Assembly (NCBI GenBank): GCA_020638365.1
Contig: JACKIQ010000001.1
Span: forward strand, 62,001 to 126,000
DNA from: Rhodospirillales bacterium
Lineage (GTDB): Bacteria > Pseudomonadota > Alphaproteobacteria > Micavibrionales > Micavibrionaceae
Direction of reading: 5' to 3'
Length of the DNA: 64,000 nucleotides
Under the pieces are notes generated by a model. That model had not been told where the DNA came from. It saw nothing but the letters and a program-made list of their open reading frames with translations, and did not search any database. Of the stretch, positions 16,851-26,330 are shown piece by piece. Within the stretch, counting starts at the first letter, position 1, and every line of letters begins with the position of its first letter. A program made the position numbers and the translations under genes.

Positions 16851-18872
16851 TCAGGGCTTTGCTTGCTGCAACATGAATACTTCCCGTTCAGGGGTCGGTT
16901 GAACCCCTTTCAAGCGCAACCTGTAGACGTAGATATTTTCCATGACCCGCTGGACGTAGTTGCGTGTTTCGGAGTACGGGATCAACTCGATCCAATCAAT
17001 CATGTCTACTTCCCCCTTGCGCGGATCTCCGTAGGTTTCCAGCCATTTATTAACCCGGCCCGGTCCGGCGTTGTAAGCAGCGATTGCCAAAGGATAAGCT
17101 CCATCGTAGCGTTTCAGGAGGTTGTGAAGATACGTCGTGCCGAGAAGAATATTGTGATCGGGACGCTCGGTCAGCCATTCCCCCTTATGCGCGACATTGA
17201 TCTTGCGCGCGGTTTCGGCTGCCGTACCGGGCATTAGCTGCATGAGGCCGCGTGCGCCGGACGGACTGCGTGCGTTGAAATCAAAGACGCTTTCCTGCCG
17301 GATGACGCTGTGGATGAGGGCCCATTCGACACTGTCGATATGTTCTATCCATTTCGTAATGGTCGGATAGGACTGCGCTGTCAGAAAAAGGCCCTTGCCG
17401 GTGGCTTTTTTTGCGATTTTTATTGCCTCGTGCACATCCCCCATTTTTGCAGCCAGTTCGGCGCCATAGCGGTACGCTTTCGGGCTGTCCTCCGACTGTA
17501 TAAAAGCTTCCAGAAAGTCGCCGGATTCCTCTTCCATTCCGGCCGCTTTAAAGAGTTGCGCGGCCTGCGTGAGATCGTTTTCCGCAAATTTGTCCTTGTC
17601 TGCCCGGGTGAGGACAGGCGGCGCGACCTTTGGTAGTTCGTTACGCATCTGCAGCTTGATGCCCGCCAGCTGTCCATAGTAGACAGTCTGGAATTTTGCC
17701 GCATTTCGATACCATTTCAAAGCCATGGACTTTTGTTTCATCGCTTCGGCCGCGCGGCCGGCCCAGTAAGAGGCGCGCGACTTACTGATCGGCGTTTCGA
17801 CCTTGGCGTACATGGATGTGAAGCGCTCGAACGCCTCGGTCGGTTTGTTCATGAAGCGCAAAGCCAGCCAGCCCGTCAGAAACTGAGCTTCCGCGAACGG
17901 CAGGCCGTCTTTCTGCATATGTATTTCCGCCAGCAGATAAGCGCTTTTATAGCTTCCCTGTTCCAGCAAACGGCGGATGATGATTTGACGCTCCGCCCAC
18001 CAGTCATCGGGATTCAGAACCTTGCCGGGATCCGGTTCAGCATGGAGAATCTCCATGGCCCCGAAATCATCATTATTTTTCCTTCGCCAGCGCAGCCGTT
18101 CGAAAAGCAATCCCGGATCGTCCTGAAGGTGCTTTGGAACCTTGCTCACGAGATTATCAATTCCCTTTTTCCCGCCTCTGGCGAGCGCTATGCGTGCTTC
18201 GGCGAGTTCGGGATAACCGTTCCCAAGAACGCCTGCAATTGCCCTTGCGCTGTCGTCTTTATGCCCTTGTCCCTTCAAGAGCAACGAATCAAAGCGTCGT
18301 TTGTGCGCTTCGACCGTCAGGATGTTGCCGTATCTCTGAAAAATATCGCGCTGCTGATCGCGGGAGATGTTCGCGTCCGCCCACCAGTCGACCAGTATCT
18401 GGCGGGCCTGCTTTTCCCGGCCCTGAGCGATTAGAGCGTCGATGTATATTTTCATCCCTCTTGCCGTTCTCGGCGGGTAATCATTGAACCAGCCCAGAAT
18501 ATCGGCGGAAGGCCAGTTTTCTGGCATTTTATCCTCGGCCAGCGATTTAAGGCCCCGGATACCCGGCCAATCCGGGTTTTGACGGATAAACCGGGTCAAT
18601 GTGGTATAGTGTGAGGGATTCCAGTTCCTGACGTCACGCGTGAAGATCAGCCAGTGATAGATCTTGGCAGCCAGAGGGTCGCGACTTTCCGCAACTCGTT
18701 TTCGCGCCAGTTCTTTCTTGCCGTCACGGAAGTCCCTGATCGCTTCGATCGTCATTTTCCGCGCGGCGGACGTCTGGACACGGCTTATTTCCGTGTTGCG
18801 CGCCGATACGGGTGCGGACAAAAGAAGGCCGCATAAAATCAGCGATATGCTCACGATAACCTTGCGAAACAT
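16851..18872 (-). CDS. slt: Soluble lytic murein transglycosylase
   Basis: A 673-residue periplasmic enzyme that cleaves the glycan strands of peptidoglycan between MurNAc and GlcNAc. The N-terminal signal peptide is clear (MFRKVIVSISLILCGLLLSA, then VSARN). A long alpha-helical superhelix fills most of the protein, as in Slt70. The C-terminal catalytic domain has the glutamate in VIRQESVFDF, followed by SPSGARGLMQLMPGTA, YNAGPGRVNKWL and ETRNYVQRVMEN. The frame stays open to 19466, but that extension is antisense to dapA; the ATG at 18872 gives the signal peptide. Divergent from dapA with 72 bp between. In this context it could help insert the flagellar rod, but general wall recycling is as likely. 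Confidence 0.92.
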   Translation of the reverse strand: MFRKVIVSISLILCGLLLSAPVSARNTEISRVQTSAARKMTIEAIRDFRDGKKELARKRVAESRDPLAAKIYHWLIFTRDVRNWNPSHYTTLTRFIRQNPDWPGIRGLKSLAEDKMPENWPSADILGWFNDYPPRTARGMKIYIDALIAQGREKQARQILVDWWADANISRDQQRDIFQRYGNILTVEAHKRRFDSLLLKGQGHKDDSARAIAGVLGNGYPELAEARIALARGGKKGIDNLVSKVPKHLQDDPGLLFERLRWRRKNNDDFGAMEILHAEPDPGKVLNPDDWWAERQIIIRRLLEQGSYKSAYLLAEIHMQKDGLPFAEAQFLTGWLALRFMNKPTEAFERFTSMYAKVETPISKSRASYWAGRAAEAMKQKSMALKWYRNAAKFQTVYYGQLAGIKLQMRNELPKVAPPVLTRADKDKFAENDLTQAAQLFKAAGMEEESGDFLEAFIQSEDSPKAYRYGAELAAKMGDVHEAIKIAKKATGKGLFLTAQSYPTITKWIEHIDSVEWALIHSVIRQESVFDFNARSPSGARGLMQLMPGTAAETARKINVAHKGEWLTERPDHNILLGTTYLHNLLKRYDGAYPLAIAAYNAGPGRVNKWLETYGDPRKGEVDMIDWIELIPYSETRNYVQRVMENIYVYRLRLKGVQPTPEREVFMLQQAKP

Positions 18873-18944
18873 GTGATCTGTAGCTAAATTATTCCAAATC
18901 CAGAGCTTTACGAAACGATACGCATACAAGAGAGGCGGGATATC

Positions 18945-19844
18945 ATGTTTAAAGGTTCGATTACGGCTCTGATTACTCCCTTTAGCGAGGGTGAAATCGA
19001 CTGGGATGCGTTTGACAATCTTGTCGAATGGCAGATCGAGCAGGGTACGCATGGTCTGGTTCCGTGTGGTACAACTGGTGAAAGCCCTACTCTTTCTTAC
19101 GATGAGGACATGGCGGTTGTCGAGCGGTGCGTGCAAATCGCCAACAAGAGAGTCCCCGTGATCGCCGGAACCGGATCGAACGCCACGCGCGAGGCGATCA
19201 CCCTGACCCAGCACGCGAAGGCGGTCGGCGCTGATGGAGCGCTTATCGTCACGCCTTATTATAACAAGCCGACTCAGGATGGTCTTTATGCGCATTACAA
19301 GGCGATTCATGACGCGGTTTCGATTCCCATCATTCTTTATAACATACCCGGGCGCAGCGTTGTGGATATGAGCGTCGAGACTATGGCACGTCTGGCCAAG
19401 CTTCCCAATATCGCGGGGGTTAAGGATGCCTGCGGCGATCTGGGACGCGTGCTCGAAACCCGCCATGCGGTCGGGCCGGAGTTCTGCCAGCTTTCGGGGG
19501 ACGATATTACTGCCGCTGCGTTCCTGGCGCAGGGCGGTGCTGGTTGTATTTCCGTTGTTTCCAACGTGGCACCTGCCCCATGCGCGAAGATGCAGAATGC
19601 CTGGATGGAGGGCGACCTTGATACTTTTGCCGTCATGCGCGATCTTCTGCTGCCGCTGGCAAAGACGCTGTTCTGCGAAAGCAGTCCTGCGCCAGTCAAA
19701 TATGCGGCATCCGTTCTAGGCTTGTGCAAGGATGAGGTCAGGCTTCCCCTGCTGCCCGCCTCGCAGAAAGCACGGGCGCTGGTTGACGGCGCGATGGCGC
19801 ATGCCGGTTTGACGGGCGCCAAAGTCAAGGCGCGAAGCGCATAG
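18945..19844 (+). CDS. dapA: 4-hydroxy-tetrahydrodipicolinate synthase
   Basis: A 299-residue TIM-barrel enzyme that condenses pyruvate with aspartate semialdehyde, the first committed step to diaminopimelate and lysine. The Schiff-base Lys160 (IAGVKDA), Tyr132 (LYNIPGR) and the threonine pair at 43-44 (CGTTGESPTL) match the E. coli catalytic set. YYNKPTQDGLYAHY is also canonical. Length is normal. It has an AGAGGCGGG-type ribosome-binding site. smpB follows 80 bp later, probably in the same transcript. Confidence 0.96.
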   Translation: MFKGSITALITPFSEGEIDWDAFDNLVEWQIEQGTHGLVPCGTTGESPTLSYDEDMAVVERCVQIANKRVPVIAGTGSNATREAITLTQHAKAVGADGALIVTPYYNKPTQDGLYAHYKAIHDAVSIPIILYNIPGRSVVDMSVETMARLAKLPNIAGVKDACGDLGRVLETRHAVGPEFCQLSGDDITAAAFLAQGGAGCISVVSNVAPAPCAKMQNAWMEGDLDTFAVMRDLLLPLAKTLFCESSPAPVKYAASVLGLCKDEVRLPLLPASQKARALVDGAMAHAGLTGAKVKARSA

Positions 19845-19924
19845 CAGCGCTTTATCTTCTTGCCTCCCTTATTTTCTGCCTGTACCCTCGCCGTTTTCAG
19901 GGTTTGCCGAAGGTTTGAGTTTGC

Positions 19925-20422
19925 ATGGCCTCCAAGAAAGACAAGAAGAAAAGCGGTATGATCTCGACCAATGCTGTGGTGGCCGAGAATAAAAAGGCGC
20001 GTTTTGATTATGAGCTTCTGGAACGGTTCGAGGCCGGAATCATGCTGAGCGGGTCGGAGGTCAAATCTCTGCGCTTGGGGCAGTGCAGCATCAAGGAATC
20101 CTATGTCGGGCCGAAGGGCGGGGAAATCTGGCTGTGGGGGGCGAATATCGCCGAATACAGGCAGGCCGGGCCGCATCTGCAGCACGAGCCGACGCGTCCG
20201 CGCAAGCTGCTTTTGCATAAAAAGGAAATCCATAAACTCATGGGAGCGGTTGCCAAGCAAGGGCTGACGATCGTGGCCACCAAGTTATATTTCGACAAGA
20301 ACGGGCGGGCGAAAATCGAGATTGCCCTAGCCAAGGGCAAAAAGAAGCACGACAAGCGGGAGACCGAAAAGAACCGGGACTGGGCGCGTCAAAAGCAGAG
20401 CCTTCTCAGGAATAAAGGTTAG
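19925..20422 (+). CDS. smpB: SsrA (tmRNA)-binding protein
   Basis: A 165-residue RNA-binding protein that brings tmRNA to stalled ribosomes for trans-translation. KKARFDYELLERFEAGIMLSG, EVKSLR, IKESYV and the basic tail KKKHDKRETEKNRDWARQKQ are SmpB hallmarks. The N-terminal basic stretch (MASKKDKKKSG) is longer than in E. coli but common in the group. It follows dapA, a common alphaproteobacterial gene order. The tmRNA gene itself was not seen in this window. Confidence 0.96.
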   Translation: MASKKDKKKSGMISTNAVVAENKKARFDYELLERFEAGIMLSGSEVKSLRLGQCSIKESYVGPKGGEIWLWGANIAEYRQAGPHLQHEPTRPRKLLLHKKEIHKLMGAVAKQGLTIVATKLYFDKNGRAKIEIALAKGKKKHDKRETEKNRDWARQKQSLLRNKG

Positions 20423-20519
20423 GCCCAACGTTATTTTTTTCAGTTTTGCGTAATATTCTTTCTTCGTTATTCGGGACCTGCTAAAATTCGTATTGTTTGA
20501 TTTAAACGTGGGTAACATT

Positions 20520-21155
20520 ATGTCCGGGCCATTTTCGGGACATGCCTTGCTCGTTAATGACTGTCAACGCTGGCGGGTCGATCCGACCTTTGATGATCCT
20601 GCGTTTATGTCATGGTCTGCGGACGGGGGCATGATGAAGCCGAACGGGACAGACCATACGCAGGCGGTCGCCGAGCGGATCCGCGATGTCGCGGACCAGT
20701 TCCGTGCGCTGGGCGTTCCTGTATTCCTGATTTATTACGGGTTTGACGACGAAGATCACACGACCGCCAATGGCGGGCTTCACATGGTGGAATACAAACC
20801 CGAGCGCGGCGATACGCTGGTCCGGAAGGAAGAGATGTCTCCCTTCCGGCATAGCGATATCGACGGGTTCTCCCTAAATACAGTTCTTAAAGAGCGCGGC
20901 CTTTTCAGACCGTTTGCCGCCGGTTTTCACGCCACGCTCTGCATGACCGAGATGGGTCTGGATGCCCTTGATGAGGGATACGAGGTGAATTTTCTTGAAG
21001 ATTGCATTGGCGAGCATGACACCTGTCCGGAACCCGTCATACAAAACGCGTTGCGTGAACTTGAGCGACAGGGCGCGAAACGCTGTACGTCCGAAACGGC
21101 ACTCAACTCCCTTCGAAGTTTCCTGTTCCCCGAACCGGGACCTGTCTTCGCCTAA
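20520..21155 (+). CDS. Isochorismatase-like cysteine hydrolase
   Basis: A 211-residue hydrolase of the isochorismatase superfamily. The catalytic triad pattern is visible: Asp in ALLVNDCQ near the N-terminus, Lys in LVRKEEMSPF, and the nucleophilic Cys in GFHATLCMTEMGLDA with the usual following helix. Members cleave amides or vinyl ethers (nicotinamidases, ureidoacrylate hydrolases and others). The residues seen do not fix the substrate. The ATG at 20520 is preferred over a TTG at 20493 because homology begins just after it. It stands alone, 9 bp from the convergent recA stop. Confidence 0.82.
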   Translation: MSGPFSGHALLVNDCQRWRVDPTFDDPAFMSWSADGGMMKPNGTDHTQAVAERIRDVADQFRALGVPVFLIYYGFDDEDHTTANGGLHMVEYKPERGDTLVRKEEMSPFRHSDIDGFSLNTVLKERGLFRPFAAGFHATLCMTEMGLDALDEGYEVNFLEDCIGEHDTCPEPVIQNALRELERQGAKRCTSETALNSLRSFLFPEPGPVFA

Positions 21156-21164
21156 CAGCGTCCC

Positions 21165-22280
21165 TTACGCCGATTTTTTCTTGCGGCCGGGACCGGCCGA
21201 ACCTTCGTCGTTTGCAGTTTTCTCCGACGCGTCCTGAGCGGACTCGTCCGCCGATTCCGGTCCGGTCAGCATGACTTCCGCTACGAGGCCCGCGTTCTGG
21301 CGAATCTGGGATTCGAGTTTTGCGGCGACTTCGGGATTGTCCTTCATGAACTGCTTAGCGTTTTCACGGCCCTGCCCGATGCGCTGGCCGTCGTAGGAGA
21401 ACCACGCGCCGGATTTCTCGACAAGGTTGGCGTTGACGCCCAGGTCTATGAGTTCGCCGGTCTTTGAAATCCCCTCGCTGTAGATAATGTCGAATTCGAC
21501 CTGACGGAACGGCGGGGCCATCTTGTTCTTGACGACCTTGACGCGAGTCTGGTTGCCGATCACGTTATCCTTGTCCTTGATCGCGCCGATACGACGGATA
21601 TCGAGGCGCACGGAGGCGTAGAACTTGAGCGCGTTTCCGCCCGTCGTGGTTTCGGGCGAGCCGAACATGACGCCGATCTTCATGCGGATCTGGTTGATGA
21701 AAATGACGATCGTGCGCGAACGGGAGATCGAGCCGGTCAGTTTCCGCAACGCCTGCGACATCAGGCGCGCCTGCAATCCGACATGGGAATCACCCATTTC
21801 CCCCTCCAGCTCCGCGCGGGGAACAAGCGCGGCGACCGAATCCACGACCAGAACATCCAGCGCGCCTGAACGCACCAGCGTGTCCGTGATTTCCAGAGCC
21901 TGCTCGCCCGCGTCGGGCTGGGAGATTAAAAGATTATCGACATCCACGCCGAGCTTACGGGCATAGCCGGGGTCGAGCGCGTGTTCCGCATCGACGATGG
22001 CGCAGGTTCCGCCCGCCTTTTGCGCCTGCGCGATCACATGCAGGGCCAGCGTTGTTTTACCGGAGCTTTCCGGGCCGTATATTTCAACGATCCGCCCGCG
22101 GGGAAGGCCGCCGATGCCCAGTGCGATATCAAGTCCCAGAGAACCTGTGGAAACCGCCTCCACCTCAATCGGCTGAGCGCCGTCATTGAGCTTCATGATC
22201 GAGCCTTTGCCGAAGGCGCGTTCGATCTGCGCCAACGCGGCGTCGAGGGCTTTTTGCTTTTCGGCGGTATTCTGGGTCAT
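21165..22280 (-). CDS. recA: Recombinase RecA
   Basis: The 371-residue RecA forms the ATP-dependent strand-exchange filament and is the co-protease that triggers LexA cleavage. Walker A GPESSGKTT, LVVDSVAALVPRAELEGEMGD and the L2 loop (MFGSPETTTGGNALKFY) are all intact, and the C-terminus is rich in Asp/Glu/Ser before a basic end (GRKKKSA). The frame also allows an ATG at 22319, 13 codons upstream. The ATG at 22280 is preferred because it has an AAGGA site 7 nt away. A good promoter and an SOS box lie upstream. Confidence 0.97.
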   Translation of the reverse strand: MTQNTAEKQKALDAALAQIERAFGKGSIMKLNDGAQPIEVEAVSTGSLGLDIALGIGGLPRGRIVEIYGPESSGKTTLALHVIAQAQKAGGTCAIVDAEHALDPGYARKLGVDVDNLLISQPDAGEQALEITDTLVRSGALDVLVVDSVAALVPRAELEGEMGDSHVGLQARLMSQALRKLTGSISRSRTIVIFINQIRMKIGVMFGSPETTTGGNALKFYASVRLDIRRIGAIKDKDNVIGNQTRVKVVKNKMAPPFRQVEFDIIYSEGISKTGELIDLGVNANLVEKSGAWFSYDGQRIGQGRENAKQFMKDNPEVAAKLESQIRQNAGLVAEVMLTGPESADESAQDASEKTANDEGSAGPGRKKKSA

Positions 22281-22396
22281 GTCGTTATCCTTGTTCTGTC
22301 TGAGCACCGTGATGGTCATAGCGGAGATTCCCTTTTGGCATAATTGGGGGTGATGTGCAAATCCCGAAGGGCCTTTAGCAGCGCCTTATGCACATC

Positions 22397-22425
22397 ACTA
22401 TGTTCTTGTTTTATTCCCTTGTCAA
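22397..22425 (-). promoter_or_regulatory. recA promoter
   Basis: On the minus strand, a perfect -35 TTGACA (22425-22420) and a -10 CATAGT (22402-22397) are separated by 17 bp. Transcription would begin near 22390, about 110 nt before the preferred recA ATG. A near-match SOS element (GTTC-N7-ATTC on the plus strand, 22402-22416) lies in the spacer. Confidence 0.7.
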
Positions 22426-22432
22426 TTAAAAA

Positions 22433-22447
22433 GAACATAAAAAGAAC
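22433..22447. promoter_or_regulatory. SOS (LexA) box upstream of recA
   Basis: GAAC-N7-GAAC on the plus strand, which reads GTTC-N7-GTTC on the minus strand: the direct-repeat LexA operator of alphaproteobacteria. It ends 8 bp upstream of the recA -35, so bound LexA would block polymerase. Confidence 0.85.
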
Positions 22448-22603
22448 ATTATACATAATTTAGTTGCAGGAACAGCGTTTCACGTTGCGCGATTTTTTGG
22501 AACACAGCGGGCACAACGATCACAATGCGGGTTGCGGATTTTGTTTGAGGTTCAGCGCGCCTGGGACCTCCGCTTGCGTGGGGATGCTATTTCAGGAGGA
22601 ATT

Positions 22604-25108
22604 TCATTCCTCCAGAACCTCTTTCACCTTTTCGGCAAGTTGCTTGAGGGTGAAGGGTTTGGGCAGGAAGTAGATGCGTTCGCCCATGTGGTCTTTGAGG
22701 CGCTCTTCGGTGTAGCCGGAAATGAAGATGATCTTGAGCTTGGGGCTGCTCTGGCGGATTTTTTTCGCCAAGGTCGGGCCGTCGATGCCGGGCATGACGA
22801 CGTCGGTTATCAGAAGATCCAATTTCGTGTTTTCCGTCTTCTCAAGAAGAAGGAGAGCGGAATCCCCGCTTTCCGCAGAGAGAACCTTGTAACCCTTGTT
22901 AGTCAGGGCGCGCTGGCTGAAGGTTCGCACCGCGTCCTCATCCTCCACCAGAAGAATGGTTTCCGTGCCGGTGAGGTCTTTTGGTTTTTCCTCAACAACC
23001 TGTTCTTCCTCGTCGTCCTCGCTTTCTTCGCCCTCGGTCGCGCGGGGAAGGTAAATCAGGAACGTCGTGCCCTGCCCGATCTTGCTTTCGACATCGAGAA
23101 ATCCTCCGGACTGACGTACGATTCCGTAGACGGTCGAAAGACCGAGGCCGGTTCCCTGCCCTATCTCCTTGGTGGTAAAGAACGGCTCGAAAATGCGGGC
23201 GAGGTTCTCCTTTGAAATCCCTGTGCCGGTATCCGAGACCTTGATTAAAACCCAGTCTCCTGGGGGCATATCCTCGTTATTGATTTCGCGGGGTTTTTCG
23301 TTCGTGTAGTTTTCCGTGGTTATGGTTACGGTGCCTCCGTTTTCCATCGCATCGCGCGCGTTGACGGCGAGATTGATGAAGACCTGCTCCATCTGGCCTT
23401 CGTCGATTTTTACGAGGCGCAGATCGTCACCGTGGACGATGTCGAGTTCGATGTTCGCGCCGATCAGCCGGCGCAGGAGGTGCGAAAGCTCGGTGAGAAT
23501 ATCGGTCAGGTCGTGCAGACGCGGACGCAGGGTCTGCTGCCTTGAGAAGGCCAGAAGCTGGCGAACCAAATTGGCGGCGCGGTTGGAGTTCTGCTTGATC
23601 TGCATGATGTCGCCGAAGGACGGGTCGCCCGGTTTGTGACGCAGGAGCAGCAGGTCGCAAAAACCGATAATGGCGGTGAGCATATTGTTGAAATCGTGCG
23701 CGACGCCCCCGGCAAGCTGGCCGATCGCCTGCATTTTCTGGGACTGTACAAACTGTTCCTCCAGCGCCTTTTTCTCGGTCGTGTCGATGAAGTGGAGGAC
23801 GATGTTGCGCCCCTCCTTGAAACGGCGGGCATGAAGCTCTGTCGATACGGGGCGCCTGGACCCTTTCAGCGTTACGTCCATAGGGCCGGTCGTCTGGCGG
23901 CCCTTTTCCGTCAGGCCCAGAGCACTGAGAACCGAAGCGCGTTCTTCGTCTGCCAGAAGGTCACGAAAGTCTGTGCCTTCAATATCGGAGACGCTCGAAC
24001 CGATCATTCGCGCAAACTCGCTGTTGCAATCTTCTATACGGTTGTCCTGATTGACAAGGATGATCCCTAAAGGGGCTTCCTCGAAAAAGCGATGGAAACG
24101 ATCTTCGGACGCCTGCAGCGCCTTGCGTATCTCGCGCTCGGCCGTAAGGTCGTGAACGACGGCACGGGTGCGCACCGTTCCGTCATCCATGTGCATGATG
24201 CCGTAGTTTACCGAAGCGAGAAAGGTTCGCCCGGCCGGGCCTTTCATCTGCAACTCAACAATCTGGGAAGGAGAGTCTTCCTGCGTCAGCTGGTATGGCG
24301 GGGCGCCTTCGGGCGGCGATTCGAGATAGGTATGAAGGCGGCCCTGTGCGAGGAGATACCCCAGATCCTCTCCCAGCCAGCGGGAAAAGGTCGCGTTGGC
24401 GAACTGGAACCGGCCGTGTTCGTCTACGGAAAAGAACCCTACGGGTGCGTTGTCGGTGAAATCCAGAAGTTTTTCGCGTTCTTCGCGGACCGCGCGTTCA
24501 GCGGTATAGCGCTCAGTCACGTTGTCAATGCGCCAGTGGATGTATCCCGCGTGACCGGCGATGGGCTGCGCTGTGATCTGATACCAGCCTTCGAGGTTTC
24601 GAAGATCACAGTACAGTTCGATAGAGTCGGTCAGGCCCCGGTGCGCCTTGTCGGAGAGCGCATCAAGCAAGGCCGAGGCCTTGTCGTTGCTCTCAAACAT
24701 CGCGGTCAGGCTTTCATAACCGTACTTTTCCTGCTTCCCGCAATTTTCTATAAATTTCTGGTTGTAGTAGAGCGTGTTATCAACGCTGTCGGTAATCAGG
24801 CGCCCGCCGCGGCTGCCTTCGAGCACTTCCTTGAGAAGGACCAGTTCGTTTTCCTGCCTGGCCTGAAGATACTGTGCGCGCTTGGCGGCGAAGGCGACAA
24901 GGGTGGCGGCGATAAAGACAAATATGGAGATAAAGATCGTCGTGCTGCCGACCTGCGCGACGGAGACGATAAAAATCATCACGACAAGGTAAAGGGCGAG
25001 GATCAGGAACACCATGATGGAGCTGATGTCCCTGCCGTCTCCGGGGCCGTGCCGCGCTCCTGTTTTCTTGTGGTGGCGCTCTATGAAATCTTTATGGTCC
25101 AGCGTCAT
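22604..25108 (-). CDS. cckA: Cell-cycle hybrid histidine kinase CckA
   Basis: An 834-residue hybrid kinase. Two hydrophobic helices (about 31-50 and 56-75) are followed by PAS domains (about 95-200, 212-325 and 335-445), the phosphoacceptor helix with His471 (GGVAHDFNNMLTAIIGF), an HATPase domain (GTGISKENLARIFEPFF, GTGLGLSTVYGIV) and a receiver with Asp769 (LLITDVVMPG). This is the CckA layout. In Caulobacter it phosphorylates ChpT, and through it CtrA and CpdR, controlling division and early flagellar genes. The perfect CtrA site near fliF in this window suggests the pathway is used here too. chpT and ctrA are not in the window. Confidence 0.92.
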   Translation of the reverse strand: MTLDHKDFIERHHKKTGARHGPGDGRDISSIMVFLILALYLVVMIFIVSVAQVGSTTIFISIFVFIAATLVAFAAKRAQYLQARQENELVLLKEVLEGSRGGRLITDSVDNTLYYNQKFIENCGKQEKYGYESLTAMFESNDKASALLDALSDKAHRGLTDSIELYCDLRNLEGWYQITAQPIAGHAGYIHWRIDNVTERYTAERAVREEREKLLDFTDNAPVGFFSVDEHGRFQFANATFSRWLGEDLGYLLAQGRLHTYLESPPEGAPPYQLTQEDSPSQIVELQMKGPAGRTFLASVNYGIMHMDDGTVRTRAVVHDLTAEREIRKALQASEDRFHRFFEEAPLGIILVNQDNRIEDCNSEFARMIGSSVSDIEGTDFRDLLADEERASVLSALGLTEKGRQTTGPMDVTLKGSRRPVSTELHARRFKEGRNIVLHFIDTTEKKALEEQFVQSQKMQAIGQLAGGVAHDFNNMLTAIIGFCDLLLLRHKPGDPSFGDIMQIKQNSNRAANLVRQLLAFSRQQTLRPRLHDLTDILTELSHLLRRLIGANIELDIVHGDDLRLVKIDEGQMEQVFINLAVNARDAMENGGTVTITTENYTNEKPREINNEDMPPGDWVLIKVSDTGTGISKENLARIFEPFFTTKEIGQGTGLGLSTVYGIVRQSGGFLDVESKIGQGTTFLIYLPRATEGEESEDDEEEQVVEEKPKDLTGTETILLVEDEDAVRTFSQRALTNKGYKVLSAESGDSALLLLEKTENTKLDLLITDVVMPGIDGPTLAKKIRQSSPKLKIIFISGYTEERLKDHMGERIYFLPKPFTLKQLAEKVKEVLEE

Positions 25109-25227
25109 GCCTGATTTTTTGCCGTGTCCTTATCACTTGCGGAAATCATTACATAAAGCCGGGGCCATGAATAGCCTCAGCCCGTCAAAAACGCATATAA
25201 TCCGCGACTTTTAGGCGGTTTTGAAGG

Positions 25228-26307
25228 TTATTTAAGGGGTTTTCCCTTAAGGCGGTAAACGTAGGAGATCACTTCGGCCACTGCCTTGAAATGCTCCTGC
25301 GGTATCATTTCGTCCACTTCGACCGTATCGAAGAGGACACGGGCGAGCGGCGGGTTTTCAAACAGGACGATATCGTGTTCCTTTGCGACCTCACGGATGC
25401 GCAGGGCCAGTTCGTCCACGCCCTTGGCCACGCAGACCGGCGCGTTCATCTCCGCCGGGTCGTATTTGAGGGCGATCGAGAAGTGCGTCGGGTTGGTGAT
25501 CACCACGTCCGCGGTCGGCACTGCCTGCATCATGCGCTGGCGCGCCTTTTCCGCGCGGAGCTGGCGCAGGCGGCCCTTGACCATCGGGTCGCCCTCGGTC
25601 TGCTTGTACTCGTCCTTGAGTTCCTGCTTCGTCATCCGCATTTTGGAATAATATTCGTGGCGCTGGTAAACCACATCCATCACGGCAACGACCAGCATCA
25701 GGACGAGAATGCCGATCAGCATGCGGGTCACGAGGTATTGCAGTTCGCCCATGGCGGCGGAGGTGTCGAGATCCATGAAATGCTCGAAGCGGTCGAAATA
25801 CGGGTAGATGATGATCGCGCAGACGGCCCCGACGAGGCTGATCTTGAAAATCCCCTTTGCGAACTCGAAAAGCGAGCGCATCGAAAAAAGGCGCTGGAAG
25901 CCTTTTAGAGGAGAAATCTTGCCGATGTCCGGGCGGATGACTTCCGGGGCGATCAGGGGGCCGACCTGCAGGAACGGGCCGAGAAAAGCGGCGGCCAGCA
26001 AAAGAAGGAGGGGAAGGAAAAGGATTTTGAGGACGTCCCACCCGACAGCGGAAAGTATAACGGAAAAACCGCCGGGCATGGAGGGCATGTCGTGCGGACG
26101 TTCCAGAAAACTCCGCAAGAGGGCCAGAAGGTCCCCCATAACCGGGCCGGCGAGCACCCCGACCATGAGGGTGGCGGCCAGAAGCATGACCCAGTTATTC
26201 ATTTCCCGCGAGAGCGCGACCTGCCCCCTTTTGCGGGCGTCCTGAATCTTCTTCGGGGTGGGTTCCTCGGTTTTCTGGCTGTCGTCCTGATCGTCGCCTT
26301 CGGCCAT
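25228..26307 (-). CDS. flhB: Flagellar export switch protein FlhB
   Basis: The 359-residue inner-membrane export-gate protein switches substrate specificity from rod/hook to filament proteins. The N-terminal basic cytoplasmic stretch (KTEEPTPKKIQDARKRGQV) leads to four hydrophobic helices (about 38-58, 85-112, 150-172 and 190-213). The self-cleavage site NPTH is at 272-275, followed by the cytoplasmic FlhBC domain (ALKYD, PVCVAKGVD, ENPPLARVLF). It is the last gene of the flgB-flgC-fliE-unknown-fliQ-fliR-flhB run, 23 bp after fliR. A short C-terminal-domain paralogue is encoded at 29378-29761. Confidence 0.97.
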   Translation of the reverse strand: MAEGDDQDDSQKTEEPTPKKIQDARKRGQVALSREMNNWVMLLAATLMVGVLAGPVMGDLLALLRSFLERPHDMPSMPGGFSVILSAVGWDVLKILFLPLLLLLAAAFLGPFLQVGPLIAPEVIRPDIGKISPLKGFQRLFSMRSLFEFAKGIFKISLVGAVCAIIIYPYFDRFEHFMDLDTSAAMGELQYLVTRMLIGILVLMLVVAVMDVVYQRHEYYSKMRMTKQELKDEYKQTEGDPMVKGRLRQLRAEKARQRMMQAVPTADVVITNPTHFSIALKYDPAEMNAPVCVAKGVDELALRIREVAKEHDIVLFENPPLARVLFDTVEVDEMIPQEHFKAVAEVISYVYRLKGKPLK

Positions 26308-26330
26308 CGTGTTTTCTCCCCTGCCTGCGG

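Larger units (their letters stand above)
22281..22603. other. Intergenic region between cckA and recA
   Basis: The 323 bp hold the recA leader, its promoter and the SOS box (annotated separately). A short inverted repeat GGAGGAA/TTCCTCC at the cckA stop (about 22594-22612) lacks a T-tract and is not called a terminator. No further gene is seen. Confidence 0.6.

Noticed and set aside
18873..19466. 5' extension of the lytic transglycosylase frame
   Set aside because: It is antisense to dapA, and a clear signal peptide begins at the ATG at 18872.
24092..25114. 340-residue frame on the plus strand over cckA
   Set aside because: Antisense to cckA; no recognisable domain.
25222..25250. TTAAGGG/CCCTTAA inverted repeat at the end of flhB
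   Set aside because: It lies within the last codons of flhB, has no T-tract after it on the minus strand, and the TTAA spacing is not that of a CtrA site.
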